64,000 bases of DNA from an uncultured Psychrosphaera sp. GTDB lineage: Bacteria > Pseudomonadota > Gammaproteobacteria > Enterobacterales > Alteromonadaceae. The stretch spans positions 1 to 64,000 of the forward strand of contig NZ_CANMSK010000012.1 in NCBI RefSeq assembly GCF_947500655.1, read 5' to 3'. Under the pieces are notes generated by a model. The model was given only the letters and a program-made list of their open reading frames with translations, was not told where the DNA came from and ran no database searches. The translations under genes and the position numbers were made by a program. Positions 36,289-48,460 of the stretch are shown piece after piece; within the stretch, counting starts at the first letter, position 1; every line of letters begins with the position of its first letter.

Positions 36289-36987
36289 TTATTTGGTGGT
36301 TGCTAACATCACAGACATAGGCACAACTGACTGATTTAGGAATGCACGTATAGGTGCTTGTTTTTCGTCACTGCCTGCAGCAACGTCTAATAATACGGTT
36401 TCTTTACTTTCACCGACTAAGTGTAGATAAAGTTGTTTTGAATTTAACAACGCAGACTTAGTAAACGTCATACGTTGATGTGGCGCCGTCGTTGGCTCGG
36501 TGGCCATAATGTCTTTGCTGGTTGTTAACGCTTCATCTAACTGAGCGCAACATGGGAAAATTGAAGCTGTGTGTCCGTCTTCTCCCATACCTAAAATAAC
36601 AACATCAAATGGACGTTTAAAAGTATCAAACTTAGCACTAACGGCTGCTTGGGCCTCAAACGCATCTTTATGTTCGGTTTTCATACCAACAAAGTTTGCA
36701 ACACTGGCTTTATTGATTAATAACGCGCTGTTAACCATGGCTTCATTGGAAGCAGGATCGGATAACTCAACCCAACGGTCATCAACTAATGCAATATTAA
36801 CCTTGTTCCACTCAATGTCTTTGTTACTCAACATTAAGAACATAGGTTTAGGCGTATTTCCGCCAGATACTAATAAAGTGGCGCTGCCATTTTCATTAAT
36901 ACCAGCTTGTAACTTATCTGCAATTTCTTGTGAAAACTCTTCATTTAATGATGTCGAATTTTCAAACTTTCTAATTTTTGCTTTCAT
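36289..36987 (-). CDS. pgl: 6-phosphogluconolactonase (DevB/Pgl type)
   Basis: 232-aa hydrolase of 6-phosphoglucono-delta-lactone. Signature segments: LLVSGGNTPKPMF (sugar-phosphate loop), LVDDRWVELSDPASNEAM and VILGMGEDGHTASIFP with the catalytic His. It lies between zwf and edd with short gaps, forming the second step of the pathway. Confidence 0.96.
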   Translation of the reverse strand: MKAKIRKFENSTSLNEEFSQEIADKLQAGINENGSATLLVSGGNTPKPMFLMLSNKDIEWNKVNIALVDDRWVELSDPASNEAMVNSALLINKASVANFVGMKTEHKDAFEAQAAVSAKFDTFKRPFDVVILGMGEDGHTASIFPCCAQLDEALTTSKDIMATEPTTAPHQRMTFTKSALLNSKQLYLHLVGESKETVLLDVAAGSDEKQAPIRAFLNQSVVPMSVMLATTK

Positions 36988-37040
36988 ATTTGTCCGTTGC
37001 TTCTATTTGGCTAATATTTATTTTTGAACAAAAGGTGAGA

Positions 37041-38510
37041 TTATTCATCCCACTCACGTTCATCTCTTGCCAACATAGCAATAGACGCAACAGGCCCCCA
37101 AGAGCCAGCTGAATATGGTTTAGGTAATTCGTTAGAACGTTTCCATGAATCTAAAATCCCATCGACCCAAGTCCATGCTGTTTCAACTTCATCACGACGA
37201 ACAAACAGAGATTGATTACCTAGCATAGCTTCTAGGATAAGACGTTCGTATGCATCGGCAATACGGTCGTTTTTAAAGGTTTCTGAGAAACTTAAATCAA
37301 GCTTAGTTTGTTGCAGTTCCATTTGCTCACCTAGGCCAGGCACTTTATTCAACAAGTGAATTTCAATACCTTCATCTGGTTGCAAACGAATAATTAATTT
37401 ATTGGCTGGCAAATCTTTGTAGGTATCTTTAAAGATATTGTGCGGTAACTTTTTAAAGTGAATCGCAATTTCAGTACCTTTAATAGGCAAACGTTTACCT
37501 GTACGCAAATAGAATGGTACACCAGCCCAACGCCAGTTATCGATATCAACACGAATAGACGCAAACGTTTCTGTTTTACTTTGAGTATTCGCACCTTCCT
37601 CTTCTAAATAACCAGGTACTGCTTGACCATTTACAAAGCCAGACGTGTATTGACCACGCACTGTTTTTTGCTGGTAGTTTTGTTCTGTAATTGGACGTAA
37701 TGCTTTTAATACTTTTAATTTTTCATCACGGATACTGTCAGCGCTCACATCAACCGGAGGCTCCATCGCTAATAACGATAGGATTTGTAATAAATGGTTT
37801 TGTACCATGTCACGCATTTGACCTGCGTCATCGTAATAACCCCAACGCCCTTCTACACCCACTTCTTCTGCAACGGTAATTTGCACATGATCAATACACT
37901 CATGATCCCAGTTGTTGGTGAATATTGCATTGGCAAAACGCAGTACTAAAAGGTTAAGTACGGTTTCTTTACCTAAGTAATGGTCAATACGATAAATTTG
38001 GTTTTCGTTAAAATATTCTGCAATTTTGTCATTAATAACTTTTGAAGACTCTAAACAATGACCAATTGGTTTTTCAACCACAACACGAGTTTCGTCAATC
38101 ACTAATCCAGCAGAGTGTAGGCCACTACAAATATCGCCAAATACAGATGGTGGTGTAGAGAAGTAATTAACTAAGGTTCTGTTTTCTAAATCAACTAACG
38201 CTTTTATTCCTTGGTAATCTTCAGCCTTGGTCATATCTGCTTGGCAATAACTTAGTCTTGCGATAAATTTATTTTTAGCCGTTTCATCTAAAATTTCTTT
38301 AACAAAACGCTCCAGGCTTTCAACAACTGCCGCTTGATATTCTTCGTGGCTAAAGTCTTGGCGGGCAACACCGATGATTTTAGTGTCGTCAGCAAGTAAG
38401 CCTGCTAATTCCAATTGATATAACGAAGGTAATAACTTTCGGCGTGCTAAATCACCATTAGTGCCAAATAACACTAAATCGCATGGCTTATGACTTAAAT
38501 TTGTGGCCAT
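37041..38510 (-). CDS. zwf: Glucose-6-phosphate 1-dehydrogenase
   Basis: 489-aa NADP-dependent dehydrogenase that oxidises glucose 6-phosphate to the lactone. The Rossmann motif is LVLFGTNGDLARRKLLPSLY; the active site RIDHYLGKE is near residue 173, and VVEKPIGHCLESS precedes it. ATG at 38510 has GGAG seven bases upstream. First gene of the operon; two HexR boxes lie upstream in the shared zwf/hexR regulatory region. Confidence 0.98.
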   Translation of the reverse strand: MATNLSHKPCDLVLFGTNGDLARRKLLPSLYQLELAGLLADDTKIIGVARQDFSHEEYQAAVVESLERFVKEILDETAKNKFIARLSYCQADMTKAEDYQGIKALVDLENRTLVNYFSTPPSVFGDICSGLHSAGLVIDETRVVVEKPIGHCLESSKVINDKIAEYFNENQIYRIDHYLGKETVLNLLVLRFANAIFTNNWDHECIDHVQITVAEEVGVEGRWGYYDDAGQMRDMVQNHLLQILSLLAMEPPVDVSADSIRDEKLKVLKALRPITEQNYQQKTVRGQYTSGFVNGQAVPGYLEEEGANTQSKTETFASIRVDIDNWRWAGVPFYLRTGKRLPIKGTEIAIHFKKLPHNIFKDTYKDLPANKLIIRLQPDEGIEIHLLNKVPGLGEQMELQQTKLDLSFSETFKNDRIADAYERLILEAMLGNQSLFVRRDEVETAWTWVDGILDSWKRSNELPKPYSAGSWGPVASIAMLARDEREWDE

Positions 38511-38546
38511 TCAGATTCTCCAATAAACAAATTTGTATGATTAATT

Positions 38547-38561
38547 TGTAATTTAACTACA
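38547..38561. promoter_or_regulatory. HexR box upstream of zwf
   Basis: TGTAATTTAACTACA matches the HexR consensus TGTARTWWWAYTACA (recalled for Shewanella and other gammaproteobacteria) at every position. Centre lies about 44 bases upstream of the zwf start codon. Confidence 0.88.
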
Positions 38562-38608
38562 TGTTTCCAATGCTAACTAACTATCTTGGTCTATGTAAAC
38601 CTAAATTA

Positions 38609-38623
38609 TGTAATTTTTTTACA
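38609..38623. promoter_or_regulatory. Second HexR box in the zwf/hexR region
   Basis: TGTAATTTTTTTACA has one mismatch to the HexR consensus. It is about 62 bases from the first box, centre to centre, and might serve cooperative binding or hexR autoregulation. Confidence 0.7.
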
Positions 38624-38844
38624 TTTTGAGTAAATTTTTAACTTATATTGTTGTTTTTAACTCGTAATTACATTCTAATGCTGAATATAACTTATTCAAA
38701 ACTCGTTATTCGTTGAGCCATCTTCAATTTAACTAAATTCAAGATATTATGATAAAACTAAAATGATAGCCTTTTTTGATTAAAGACTACCACACAAAAA
38801 ACAACTATATTAATGAGTTAGCTTAGTAAAGTTAAGGAAAAAGA

Positions 38845-39702
38845 ATGAATATTCTTGAAAAAATAAATTCTCAAATTACCACATTCAGTAAATCTGAAAG
38901 AAAAGTAGCAGAAGTCATCATTGCTAACCCAGAACAAGCTATTCATTCAAGCATAGCTACATTAGCAAAAGTTGCTGATGTTAGTGAGCCAACGGTAAAT
39001 AGATTCTGCCGTCGTTTAGACACTAAAGGTTTCCCAGACTTTAAATTGCATTTGGCTCAAGGCTTAGCCAATGGTACGCCTTACGTTAATCGTCACGTTG
39101 ATGAAACCGACGGACCTGATGAATATTGCGCTAAAATTTTTGAATCTACCATGGCTGCGTTAGATATAGCTCATCGCAACTTAGATATTGGCCAGATTAA
39201 TCGCGCTGTGGATATTTTAACTCAAGCTAAAAAAATCTCTTTCTTTGGTCTTGGCGCATCCGCTTCTGTAGCACAAGATGCACTAAATAAATTTTTCCGT
39301 TTTAATGTACCCGTAAACTGTTTTGAAGATATTGTTATGCAACGTATGAGCTGTATTAACAGTACAGATGGCGATGTTGTTGTGATCTTCTCACATACAG
39401 GTCGTACTAAACCGTTAGTAGAAATCGCTCAAATTGCTCGTCAAAACGATGCAACTGTAATTGGGTTAACAGCCAAAGACAGTCCGCTAGGTAAAGAATG
39501 TAATATGTGTATAAGCTCTGATGTACCTGAAGACACTGACTTATATATGCCAATGGCGTCTCGAATTGCTCAGCTAGTACTTGTGGATATTTTAGCAACT
39601 GGATTTACTTTAAGACGCGGTCCTAAATTCAGAGATAATCTGAAAAAAGTAAAAGACTCGCTAAGACCGTCTCGCTTTGAAAAGAAAGAAAATTTCAGCT
39701 AA
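38845..39702 (+). CDS. hexR: HexR, RpiR-family transcriptional regulator of central sugar metabolism
   Basis: 285-aa regulator with an N-terminal RpiR helix-turn-helix (about 1-77: SKSERKVAEVIIANPEQAIHSS, ADVSEPTVNRFCRRL) and a C-terminal SIS sugar-phosphate-binding domain (about 120-260: ISFFGLGASASVAQDA, VVVIFSHTGRTKPLVEIA). HexR proteins sense KDPG, the intermediate made by Edd. Divergent from zwf and upstream of pykA; all have HexR boxes. RBS AAGGAAAA precedes the ATG. Confidence 0.96.
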   Translation: MNILEKINSQITTFSKSERKVAEVIIANPEQAIHSSIATLAKVADVSEPTVNRFCRRLDTKGFPDFKLHLAQGLANGTPYVNRHVDETDGPDEYCAKIFESTMAALDIAHRNLDIGQINRAVDILTQAKKISFFGLGASASVAQDALNKFFRFNVPVNCFEDIVMQRMSCINSTDGDVVVIFSHTGRTKPLVEIAQIARQNDATVIGLTAKDSPLGKECNMCISSDVPEDTDLYMPMASRIAQLVLVDILATGFTLRRGPKFRDNLKKVKDSLRPSRFEKKENFS

Positions 39703-39708
39703 TGTAAT

Positions 39709-39737
39709 AAAAAAAGCAGCCTAGGCTGCTTTTTTTA
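39709..39737 (+). terminator. Rho-independent terminator of hexR
   Basis: AAAAAAGCAGCC / GGCTGCTTTTTT stem with a two-base loop and T-run, 10 bases after the hexR stop. It separates hexR from the pykA promoter. Confidence 0.9.
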
Positions 39738-39803
39738 TTAATGTGTTAATTTTTAATCACTTTAAGCAGTTTTTTCTTGTAATTTTATTAAATTGTCTCA
39801 AAA

Positions 39804-39818
39804 TGTAATTAAATTACA
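39804..39818. promoter_or_regulatory. HexR box upstream of pykA
   Basis: TGTAATTAAATTACA is a perfect palindrome and a perfect consensus HexR site, 33 bases before the pykA start codon. pykA is therefore expected to respond to KDPG together with zwf-edd-eda. Confidence 0.93.
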
Positions 39819-39850
39819 AAAATATAAAATCAACGGAGTTTATAGTCGTC

Positions 39851-41290
39851 ATGTCGAATATATTGAGAAGAACAAAAATAGTATCAACATTAGGTCCTGC
39901 AACGGACAAAGATGACGTTTTAGAGCAAATAATAAAAAGTGGCGTAAATGTCGTTCGTATGAACTTTTCTCATGGCTCAGCCGAAGATCATATTGAAAGA
40001 GCAAGACAAGTACGTGAAACTGCAAAAAAATTAAATACTTATGTTGCAATATTAGGTGACCTACAAGGTCCTAAAATTCGAGTTGCAAGATTTAAAGATA
40101 CAAAAATCCATTTAGCCATTGGCGACAAATTTATTTTAGACGCTGAACTAGGTCGTGATGAAGGTGATCAAAACCAAGTTGGTATCGATTACAAAGAATT
40201 ACCAAATGATGTAAACAACGGTGATCTTCTATTACTAGATGATGGTCGTGTTCAATTATTAGTGTTGTCAGTATCTGGTAGTAAAATATTCACTGAAGTA
40301 ACGGTCGCTGGTCCACTTTCAAATAATAAAGGCATCAACCGTAAAGGCGGTGGCTTAACAGCTCCTGCACTTACTGACAAAGATAAAGCTGACATTCTTA
40401 CTGCAGCAAAAATTGATGTTGAGTACCTTGCTATTTCTTTCCCACGCTCTGGTGCTGATTTAGATTATGCTCGTTCATTAGCACACGAAGCTGGTTTTAA
40501 ACCACTTATAGTAGCAAAAGTAGAACGTGCTGAAACGGTAGCGACTGATGCAGCGATTGACGATATTGTACATGCGTCTGACGTTATCATGGTTGCCCGT
40601 GGTGACTTAGGTGTTGAAATTGGTGATGCAGAGTTAGTTGGTGTTCAGAAGAAACTAATTGCTCGTTCACGTCAGCTTAATAAAGCGGTTATCACAGCGA
40701 CTCAAATGATGGAGTCAATGATCACAAGCCCGATGCCAACTCGTGCTGAAGTAATGGACGTATCAAATGCTGTATTAGATGGTACCGATGCCGTTATGTT
40801 ATCTGCAGAAACAGCCGCTGGTGACTTCCCTGTTGAAACAGTAAAAGCAATGGCTAATGTATGTCTTGGTGCTGAAAAACACCCTACTGCACAAATTTCA
40901 AAACACCGTATGGAAAAAGTATTTGATGATGTATCTGAAGCAATTGCGATGTCTGCTATGTATGCAGCTAATCATATGGAAGGCATCAAAGCGATTGTGG
41001 CGTTAACTGAGTCTGGTGGTAGCGCTAAGTTATTATCACGTATCAGTTCATCTCTACCTATTTTTGCACTATCTCGTCACGAGAAAACATTAAATAAGAG
41101 TGCAATGTACCGTGGTGTATACCCAGTATTTTTTGACTCTACATTGTTTGATAATGAAGATACTCGTGAAGCGCTTAACACTTTGGTTCGTCAAGAAAGA
41201 TTACAAAAAGGTGACCTAGTTATCGTTACTCATGGCGATAGTATGGAAACAATTGGTGCAACCAACACAGTAAAAATAATGACGGCTTAA
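39851..41290 (+). CDS. pykA: Pyruvate kinase (PykA type)
   Basis: 479-aa pyruvate kinase, making pyruvate and ATP from phosphoenolpyruvate and ADP. Strong similarity to E. coli PykA by memory: [55 protein letters not shown] and [12 protein letters not shown]. The gene has its own HexR-controlled promoter. It completes the functional set that converts KDPG-derived triose phosphate to pyruvate. Confidence 0.97.
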   Translation: MSNILRRTKIVSTLGPATDKDDVLEQIIKSGVNVVRMNFSHGSAEDHIERARQVRETAKKLNTYVAILGDLQGPKIRVARFKDTKIHLAIGDKFILDAELGRDEGDQNQVGIDYKELPNDVNNGDLLLLDDGRVQLLVLSVSGSKIFTEVTVAGPLSNNKGINRKGGGLTAPALTDKDKADILTAAKIDVEYLAISFPRSGADLDYARSLAHEAGFKPLIVAKVERAETVATDAAIDDIVHASDVIMVARGDLGVEIGDAELVGVQKKLIARSRQLNKAVITATQMMESMITSPMPTRAEVMDVSNAVLDGTDAVMLSAETAAGDFPVETVKAMANVCLGAEKHPTAQISKHRMEKVFDDVSEAIAMSAMYAANHMEGIKAIVALTESGGSAKLLSRISSSLPIFALSRHEKTLNKSAMYRGVYPVFFDSTLFDNEDTREALNTLVRQERLQKGDLVIVTHGDSMETIGATNTVKIMTA

Positions 41291-41358
41291 TGTCATTATT
41301 TTTTCAAATCAGCTGTCTTGTTTTAATTAAACACATTTAAGGACGAGACAGTTAAAAC

Positions 41359-41390
41359 AAAAAAGCCTATTTATTAAATAGGCTTTTTTA
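41359..41390. terminator. Terminator between pykA and the DUF3301 gene
   Basis: AAAAAAGCCTATTTA / TAAATAGGCTTTTTT stem; T-run on both strands. It ends pykA and, from the opposite side, the leftward DUF3301 transcript. Confidence 0.88.
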
Positions 41391-41450
41391 TTGCGTGTTT
41401 GGTTAACTTAACGCTAGATTAACTTTAGCTTAATTTAGTTTAATAATGAA

Positions 41451-41744
41451 TTAAGCCCAATGGTGAATATGCTCTACTTTGCCATTATGCAAAATGATCT
41501 CACCCTTTTTAGCACTCAACCCATCTGCACTATAATTTAGTATAAAGCTAGCTTTGATAATTAACTTCTTGTTAAATCCTAATTTCCAGCTTTGCATCGG
41601 CACAGAAAGTAATTGAAGATGGTAACGCTCGCAATAACCTTTGGCTGCTGACTCAGCAATTTCTGCAAGTTTTCTAAATTGTAAAAATACAGCAACAATA
41701 CAAGCGAAAAACATTATCAGCCATATGGTGGTTAAATCAAACAT
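41451..41744 (-). CDS. DUF3301 family small membrane protein
   Basis: 97-aa protein with one N-terminal hydrophobic segment (about 5-22) and a DUF3301-type body: AAKGYCERYHLQLLSV, SWKLGFNKKLIIKASFILNYSADG and a C-terminal GKVEHIHHW. Function unknown. It lies between terminators and appears monocistronic. Confidence 0.85.
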   Translation of the reverse strand: MFDLTTIWLIMFFACIVAVFLQFRKLAEIAESAAKGYCERYHLQLLSVPMQSWKLGFNKKLIIKASFILNYSADGLSAKKGEIILHNGKVEHIHHWA

Positions 41745-41778
41745 GCGTTATTTCCAATTTAGTTAAAGCCTAATAAAC

Positions 41779-41812
41779 AAAAAGCGACTAACACTATATG
41801 CAGTCGCTTTTT
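41779..41812. terminator. Terminator between serS and DUF3301 gene
   Basis: AAAAAGCGACT / AGTCGCTTTTT stem with a 12-base loop, T-run on both strands; on the minus strand it ends serS. Confidence 0.88.
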
Positions 41813-41846
41813 ATATTTTCAACTCAGTTCGGTTGCTGTTATGCAA

Positions 41847-43163
<1,317 letters not shown>

Positions 43164-43217
43164 TTAATAACCCTATAACTGATTTTTTTAATTAAACTCG
43201 ACAATTTGAGTTCAGAT

Positions 43218-43598
43218 TCAACTGTGTTTAAATCCCATCATTTGCATTCCAAGCCAAGCGGCAAAAACACAAACAACAACATTTAACGAAATATTTAATA
43301 TGGCCTTAAACCAATCACCGTCCTGCAACAACAACAAGGTGTCTAATGAAAACGTAGAAAAGGTGGTAAATGCACCTAATAAACCTATTCCAAATAGCGA
43401 TCGCCAAGGCAAGTCGGACATCATACCATGTTCAATTACGCTAAATAAGATCCCCATGAAAAATGAACCAATAACATTCACCAACAAAGTTGCGTAAGGA
43501 AAGCCTTTACCTAACAAGCTAACCATCAACATAGTTACGCCATAACGCATACTCGCACCTAACGCACCGCCAATAGCGACAAATATTAGATTGTTCAT
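43218..43598 (-). CDS. crcB: Fluoride ion channel CrcB (Fluc)
   Basis: 126-aa inner-membrane protein with four hydrophobic helices; dual-topology dimers form fluoride-selective channels. Family motifs: [19 protein letters not shown]-like [11 protein letters not shown] (pore Asn), and [17 protein letters not shown]. The open frame begins at 43634, but the ATG at 43598 has AAAGG eight bases upstream and fits the family. No fluoride riboswitch motif was seen in the 12 bases between rarA and this frame. Confidence 0.95.
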   Translation of the reverse strand: MNNLIFVAIGGALGASMRYGVTMLMVSLLGKGFPYATLLVNVIGSFFMGILFSVIEHGMMSDLPWRSLFGIGLLGAFTTFSTFSLDTLLLLQDGDWFKAILNISLNVVVCVFAAWLGMQMMGFKHS

Positions 43599-43646
43599 AG
43601 CACTGCCTTTTGAATATTTACTGCAAATAAACACGTTTGTTTAATA

Positions 43647-44972
43647 TTAAGCATTGTCATCTAAGCCTTTTAGATAACGTAGCTTTTCAGCAATTTTCTT
43701 TTCTAAGCCCCGTTCGACTGGGTGATAGTATTCTGTACCATTCATTTGCTCTGGTAAATATTTTTCACCAGCGGCATACGCATTAGGTTCATCATGAGCG
43801 TAACGATATTCAGCGCCCTTACCCATGGTTTTCATTAACTCTGTTGGAGCATTGGTTAAATGGATTGGAACATCGTAACTCGGTAAACTTGCGGCATCTT
43901 GTTTCGCTTGATTAAAGGCTTTATAAACAGCGTTACTCTTTGGAGCGGCAGCCATATATAAGGTTGCTTGTGCAATTGCCCTTTCGCCTTCAGACGGACC
44001 AACACGGTGGAAAATATCCCACGCGTTTAAGCCTATTTCCATTGCCCTTGGATCAGCATTACCTATGTCTTCTGTTGCTATGGCTAATAACCGGCGTGCA
44101 ACATATAAAGGGTCGCCTCCGCCGGCTAAAATTCGACAATACCAATACAAAGCAGCATCTGGAGCTGAGCCCCTAACAGACTTATGAAAGGCAGAGATTA
44201 AATCATAAAAATGATCGCCCCCTTTATCAAAGGTTGCCATTTGGTTGCCAGTGGCTTGTTCAATGATCTCATCGGTAATGACATTATCATCTGCAACTAA
44301 GTCACCACAGAGTTCGAGATAGTTTAGTAATTTACGAGCATCACCATTGGCTAAACCAATCAATAAGGTTCTATTTTGTTCCGATAGCTTAAGCTGTAAT
44401 TTGCCAAGACCAAGCTCTTCGTCTGTTAATGCGCGGTCGACTAGTTCAACAAGATCGCTTGGTTCTATGGCTTTGAGGATATAAACACGAGCTCTAGATA
44501 AAATAGCGTTATTTAACTCAAAGGATGGATTTTCTGTCGTTGCGCCTATAAAGCTTACCGTGCCATCTTCTATAAAGGGTAAAAAAGCATCTTGCTGGCC
44601 TTTATTAAAACGATGAACTTCATCAACAAACAAAACGGTTTTTTTACCTGTTTGCTGTAATCGTTCTTTAGCTCGTTCAACCGTGGCTCTAATTTCTTTT
44701 ACACCTGCACTAATAGCCGAAAGCTTTTCAACTTCCGCATCGCAGTACTGTGCAATAAGTTCTGCAAGTGTCGTTTTTCCGGTACCTGGAGGTCCCCATA
44801 AAATCATTGAATGGCAACGTTTGCCTTCAATCATTTTACGGATTGCTTTGCCCTCACCAACCAAATGTTTTTGTCCAACATATTGGTCTAAGGTTAAAGG
44901 CCGCATTCTTGCAGCTAATGGTTTTGTATCTGTTGGAGAAAAGTCAAAACCTATATTAGTGTGGTGAGACAA
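43647..44972 (-). CDS. rarA: Replication-associated recombination protein A (AAA+ ATPase)
   Basis: 441-aa clamp-loader-like ATPase (RarA/MgsA) that acts at stalled replication forks. Walker [12 protein letters not shown] near 60, Walker [10 protein letters not shown], sensor 1 [10 protein letters not shown], Arg finger ILSRARV, and the C-terminal MgsA tetramerisation part. The start is a TTG at 44972 with AGGA about eight bases upstream; the N-terminal [17 protein letters not shown] agrees with RarA starts, and the first ATG (residue 23) would delete it. It begins 8 bases after lolA. Confidence 0.95.
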   Translation of the reverse strand: MSHHTNIGFDFSPTDTKPLAARMRPLTLDQYVGQKHLVGEGKAIRKMIEGKRCHSMILWGPPGTGKTTLAELIAQYCDAEVEKLSAISAGVKEIRATVERAKERLQQTGKKTVLFVDEVHRFNKGQQDAFLPFIEDGTVSFIGATTENPSFELNNAILSRARVYILKAIEPSDLVELVDRALTDEELGLGKLQLKLSEQNRTLLIGLANGDARKLLNYLELCGDLVADDNVITDEIIEQATGNQMATFDKGGDHFYDLISAFHKSVRGSAPDAALYWYCRILAGGGDPLYVARRLLAIATEDIGNADPRAMEIGLNAWDIFHRVGPSEGERAIAQATLYMAAAPKSNAVYKAFNQAKQDAASLPSYDVPIHLTNAPTELMKTMGKGAEYRYAHDEPNAYAAGEKYLPEQMNGTEYYHPVERGLEKKIAEKLRYLKGLDDNA

Positions 44973-44980
44973 AATAAGTC

Positions 44981-45625
44981 CTACTGCCTCGGCGTTGCTT
45001 GCACCTGACGTTGATCATCTATTTCAATGTCTTCAGGTATTTCAAAGTCAAAACCAACGCTAAGTGATTTATTAAATGCTTGGTTTTTTAATATATAAGA
45101 ACTGGTTTGTTGTGTTCTGTCGGTAATAACAATTTCATTTAATAAGAATTCGTCAAAATACACAGCCAGTTGACTTACCTGTGAGTCATTTTCATCTTTA
45201 GGTTTGATCATAAAACCTGACTCTAACTCAGTGATGGTAAATTTATTCCAAACTTCATCGTTTTGCGAAACCAATAGTGCAAATGGTGTCGTTGATACGG
45301 CATCTGCTGCATCAAAGATAGAAACTTGTTCTAAAAACGGATTAAACCACCATAAGGTTTCACCGTTAGATAATAAAAGCTCTTCCTCTGGTTCATTGAT
45401 TTGCCAGATAAACTTACCCGGTTGTTTAAATACCAATTTGCCTGATGCACTATGAAGTAAGTTATTTTTTGTGTCTTTGACTTCCTGATTAAAGTCGGCA
45501 GTAAAGCCATCATAATCAGCTAATAACTTTCTAAGTTCAGTTTCAGAAGGTTCTGCTAACAGCGAAAAGCTGCTAGCGAAGCTAACGATTAAAGTCAGCA
45601 ATATAACTATTTTTGTTATTTTCAT
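44981..45625 (-). CDS. lolA: Outer-membrane lipoprotein carrier protein LolA
   Basis: 214-aa periplasmic chaperone that carries lipoproteins from LolCDE to LolB. Signal peptide about 1-24; the mature beta-half-barrel shows [55 protein letters not shown]. Located between ftsK and rarA with 3- and 8-base gaps, the classic operon order. Confidence 0.97.
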   Translation of the reverse strand: MKITKIVILLTLIVSFASSFSLLAEPSETELRKLLADYDGFTADFNQEVKDTKNNLLHSASGKLVFKQPGKFIWQINEPEEELLLSNGETLWWFNPFLEQVSIFDAADAVSTTPFALLVSQNDEVWNKFTITELESGFMIKPKDENDSQVSQLAVYFDEFLLNEIVITDRTQQTSSYILKNQAFNKSLSVGFDFEIPEDIEIDDQRQVQATPRQ

Positions 45626-45628
45626 TTA

Positions 45629-48316
45629 TTAAAATTCTTCTTCAATGTTTTTAACTGGAGGCGGCGCTAATACTTCACGACCACCATTATTTGCAGCTTT
45701 AGTTACAATACCCATCATTTCCATTTGCTCAACAATACGAGCTGAACGGTTATAACCGATACGAAGTTTGCGTTGAATACTAGAAATTGAAACCTTACGA
45801 GTTTCAGTAATAAAGGCAACCGCTTCGTCGAATACTGGGTCAATCTCTTCCCCTTCCGCGGCTTCTGCTGCTTCGCCAGGCAACATGTTTTCGTCTGTCA
45901 TCTCACCTTGCAAAATCTCTGCAATGTAATTTGGTTTTGCTTTCGATTTCCAATCATTAACCACGGCATGAACTTCATGATCATCTACAAATGCACCATG
46001 TACACGTGTTGGCACGCCAGATCCTGGTGGTAAATAAAGCATGTCACCCATACCAAGTAAGTTCTCTGCACCTTGCTGATCTAAGATAGTTCTTGAGTCG
46101 ATTTTGGATGACACTTGGAATGCCATTCTTGTTGGAATGTTGGCTTTTATTAAGCCGGTTATTACATCAACAGATGGACGCTGTGTTGCTAAGACTAAAT
46201 GGATACCAGCAGCACGAGCTTTTTGTGCGATACGAGCTATAAGCTCTTCTACTTTTTTACCAACAATCATCATCATGTCAGCAAATTCGTCGATAACAAC
46301 TACAATTGCTGGAAGTTTTTCTAACGCTGGTTGACGGTCTGACATCTGATCTGACTTAACCCAAAGCGGATCTAAAATCGGATTTCCTTCAGCAATCGCT
46401 TTCGCCACTTTAGCGTTATAACCTTTTAAATTACGAACACCTAATGCAGACATTAGTTTATAACGACGCTCCATTTCACCAACACACCAACGTAATGCAT
46501 TTGCTGCTTCTTTCATGTCAGTTACGACTTCTGAAAGTAAATGTGGAATACCTTCATAAACAGACAGTTCCAGCATCTTAGGATCTATCATGATCAAACG
46601 AACATCTTCAGGTGTTGATTTATACAACAAGCTTAAAATCATGGTATTTACACCAACCGACTTACCAGAGCCTGTTGTACCAGCAACTAATAAATGTGGC
46701 ATTTTTGCCAAATCAACCGTAACCGCTTTACCTGCTATGTCTTTACCTAAAACCATAGTTAAAGGTGATTCTGAATTTTGGAAACTTGGGCTATTCATCA
46801 CCTCAGATAAGCGAACAATTTGACGATGTTTGTTTGGTAATTCTAAACCAATAAACGACTTACCCGGTATAACCTCAACAACTCGAACACTTAATGCTGA
46901 AAGCGAACGTGCTAAATCTTTAGATAACGTTGTGATTTTACTTACTTTAATACCCGGCGCTAAATCCAATTCAAAACGGGTAATAACAGGACCTGGGAAT
47001 ACACCAACTACTTTAGCTTGGATATTAAAGTCTAATAGCTTGGCTTCAACCAATCTTGAAACTGCATCCAACTCTTCTTGTGAAACTGGATTTTCTATCT
47101 TATCTGGACGGTCTAATAAGTTTATTGACGGTAAGACTATAGGTTGAATTTCTTTTACTATTGGCGTTTTATTTTCTACTGCTGAAGTATCACGCTCAGG
47201 GGCACGTTGATGTGCAGCTTGCATTCCATCTAACGTGCTTTTAATGTCAGTAGTATGTAATTCATCATCAACACCTGAATAGGTAGGTTGTTGTTCATAT
47301 TCATCAAATGACATTGGCATGTCGTCTTCAAGTGACACTTCATTTGCTGCTTTTGCAATATTATGTGTAGGCTCTGGAGTTTCAAAGTGAGAGTCTACCA
47401 TGCCAGCGGCTTGAGAATTTTCAATTGAGATTTCATCATCGTCAATTGACCCAGTGTTTACTGATGCTGGTTTAATTGGATCGCTTGATATTGAATTTGT
47501 TGTTATTGATGGCAATACTCGCTCATCTAACACTTCATCTTTACTTGCTGTAGCACCGAAGAATTGATTTAAAAATGATTGTGAATTATTACTGTCTAGC
47601 TTCTCTGGAATCGTCGTTGTGTTATTAAGCTCTGCACTTTCAGAAGGTTCACCCGCTGAAGTTAAAGTAACACCACTGCTTTTTGTTTTATTATCTTGTT
47701 TTGATTTTTGAAAAGAACTACGTAATTTGGAATACAAGATCCCACTCAAAGTTAACGAATACTTACCTATGTTATCAATGACGTTAATCCAAGAGATGCC
47801 AGTCATTAGCGTTATGCCTATCATTACAAACGCTAATAGCACTAAAGTTGAGCCTGTAAAACCAATTACTGGTAACAACAAATAAGCGAAAACATCACCA
47901 ATGATGCCACCTGAAGAAAAGTAATAAATGTCATCAAAGTTAATACTGCTTAACGTGGAAGCACCTATTATAAATAGAAAAATACCAATTAAACGTAAAC
48001 CTAATGCTAAATAATCAATTTCAATTAAGTTATGAAATTTACGGAATAATAACCAACCCACTAAAGAAACCGCGATTGGCACAAAAAAGGCTAACCAACC
48101 AAAGGTGAATAATAAAATATCAGACAGCCAAGCACCAAAAGCCCCACCGCCATTTTTAATTAATTCATAGTTGCCCGTTTTACTCCAGCTAGGGTCGGCT
48201 GGATCAAAAGTAAATAGCGTGATTAAAATGAATATTGCGATAAGCCCAGCAATAAATAACCCGGCTTCTAATAATCGCTGAAATCCATTTAACATATTCG
48301 GTTGGTTCTCTGTCAA
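45629..48316 (-). CDS. ftsK: DNA translocase FtsK
   Basis: About 895-aa cell-division DNA translocase that moves chromosome dimers to dif and XerCD. Four to five N-terminal membrane helices (about 15-195) are followed by a short acidic/serine-rich linker (about 200-390), the RecA-like motor (Walker [17 protein letters not shown], Walker [13 protein letters not shown]) and the C-terminal gamma winged helix ([29 protein letters not shown]) that reads KOPS. The open frame reaches a TTG at 48334; a TTG at 48316 with GCGGAG six bases upstream is the best start. The linker is short for an E. coli-like FtsK (1329 aa). Confidence 0.96.
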   Translation of the reverse strand: MTENQPNMLNGFQRLLEAGLFIAGLIAIFILITLFTFDPADPSWSKTGNYELIKNGGGAFGAWLSDILLFTFGWLAFFVPIAVSLVGWLLFRKFHNLIEIDYLALGLRLIGIFLFIIGASTLSSINFDDIYYFSSGGIIGDVFAYLLLPVIGFTGSTLVLLAFVMIGITLMTGISWINVIDNIGKYSLTLSGILYSKLRSSFQKSKQDNKTKSSGVTLTSAGEPSESAELNNTTTIPEKLDSNNSQSFLNQFFGATASKDEVLDERVLPSITTNSISSDPIKPASVNTGSIDDDEISIENSQAAGMVDSHFETPEPTHNIAKAANEVSLEDDMPMSFDEYEQQPTYSGVDDELHTTDIKSTLDGMQAAHQRAPERDTSAVENKTPIVKEIQPIVLPSINLLDRPDKIENPVSQEELDAVSRLVEAKLLDFNIQAKVVGVFPGPVITRFELDLAPGIKVSKITTLSKDLARSLSALSVRVVEVIPGKSFIGLELPNKHRQIVRLSEVMNSPSFQNSESPLTMVLGKDIAGKAVTVDLAKMPHLLVAGTTGSGKSVGVNTMILSLLYKSTPEDVRLIMIDPKMLELSVYEGIPHLLSEVVTDMKEAANALRWCVGEMERRYKLMSALGVRNLKGYNAKVAKAIAEGNPILDPLWVKSDQMSDRQPALEKLPAIVVVIDEFADMMMIVGKKVEELIARIAQKARAAGIHLVLATQRPSVDVITGLIKANIPTRMAFQVSSKIDSRTILDQQGAENLLGMGDMLYLPPGSGVPTRVHGAFVDDHEVHAVVNDWKSKAKPNYIAEILQGEMTDENMLPGEAAEAAEGEEIDPVFDEAVAFITETRKVSISSIQRKLRIGYNRSARIVEQMEMMGIVTKAANNGGREVLAPPPVKNIEEEF

Positions 48317-48460
48317 AATATACTCCGCACTCAATTTTTGTTTTATATGAAATATTCATTTGAGGCTGTAAAACTGTAGCAAATTTAATGATAAGAATCA
48401 TTGCGTTTATGCTCTTTTACACAATTATTTGTAGATTATCTACTTGAATGGATTCAATAT

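Larger units (their letters stand above)
38511..38844. promoter_or_regulatory. Divergent zwf / hexR regulatory region
   Basis: No gene. It contains two 15-base HexR-type boxes (38547-38561 and 38609-38623). The right half is AT-rich with no strong hairpin. It provides promoters for both the zwf operon and hexR, so HexR can repress or autoregulate both sides. Confidence 0.75.

Noticed and set aside
43599..43646. Fluoride riboswitch in front of crcB
   Set aside because: Only 48 bases separate the crcB start from the end of rarA and no fluoride aptamer-like structure is visible.
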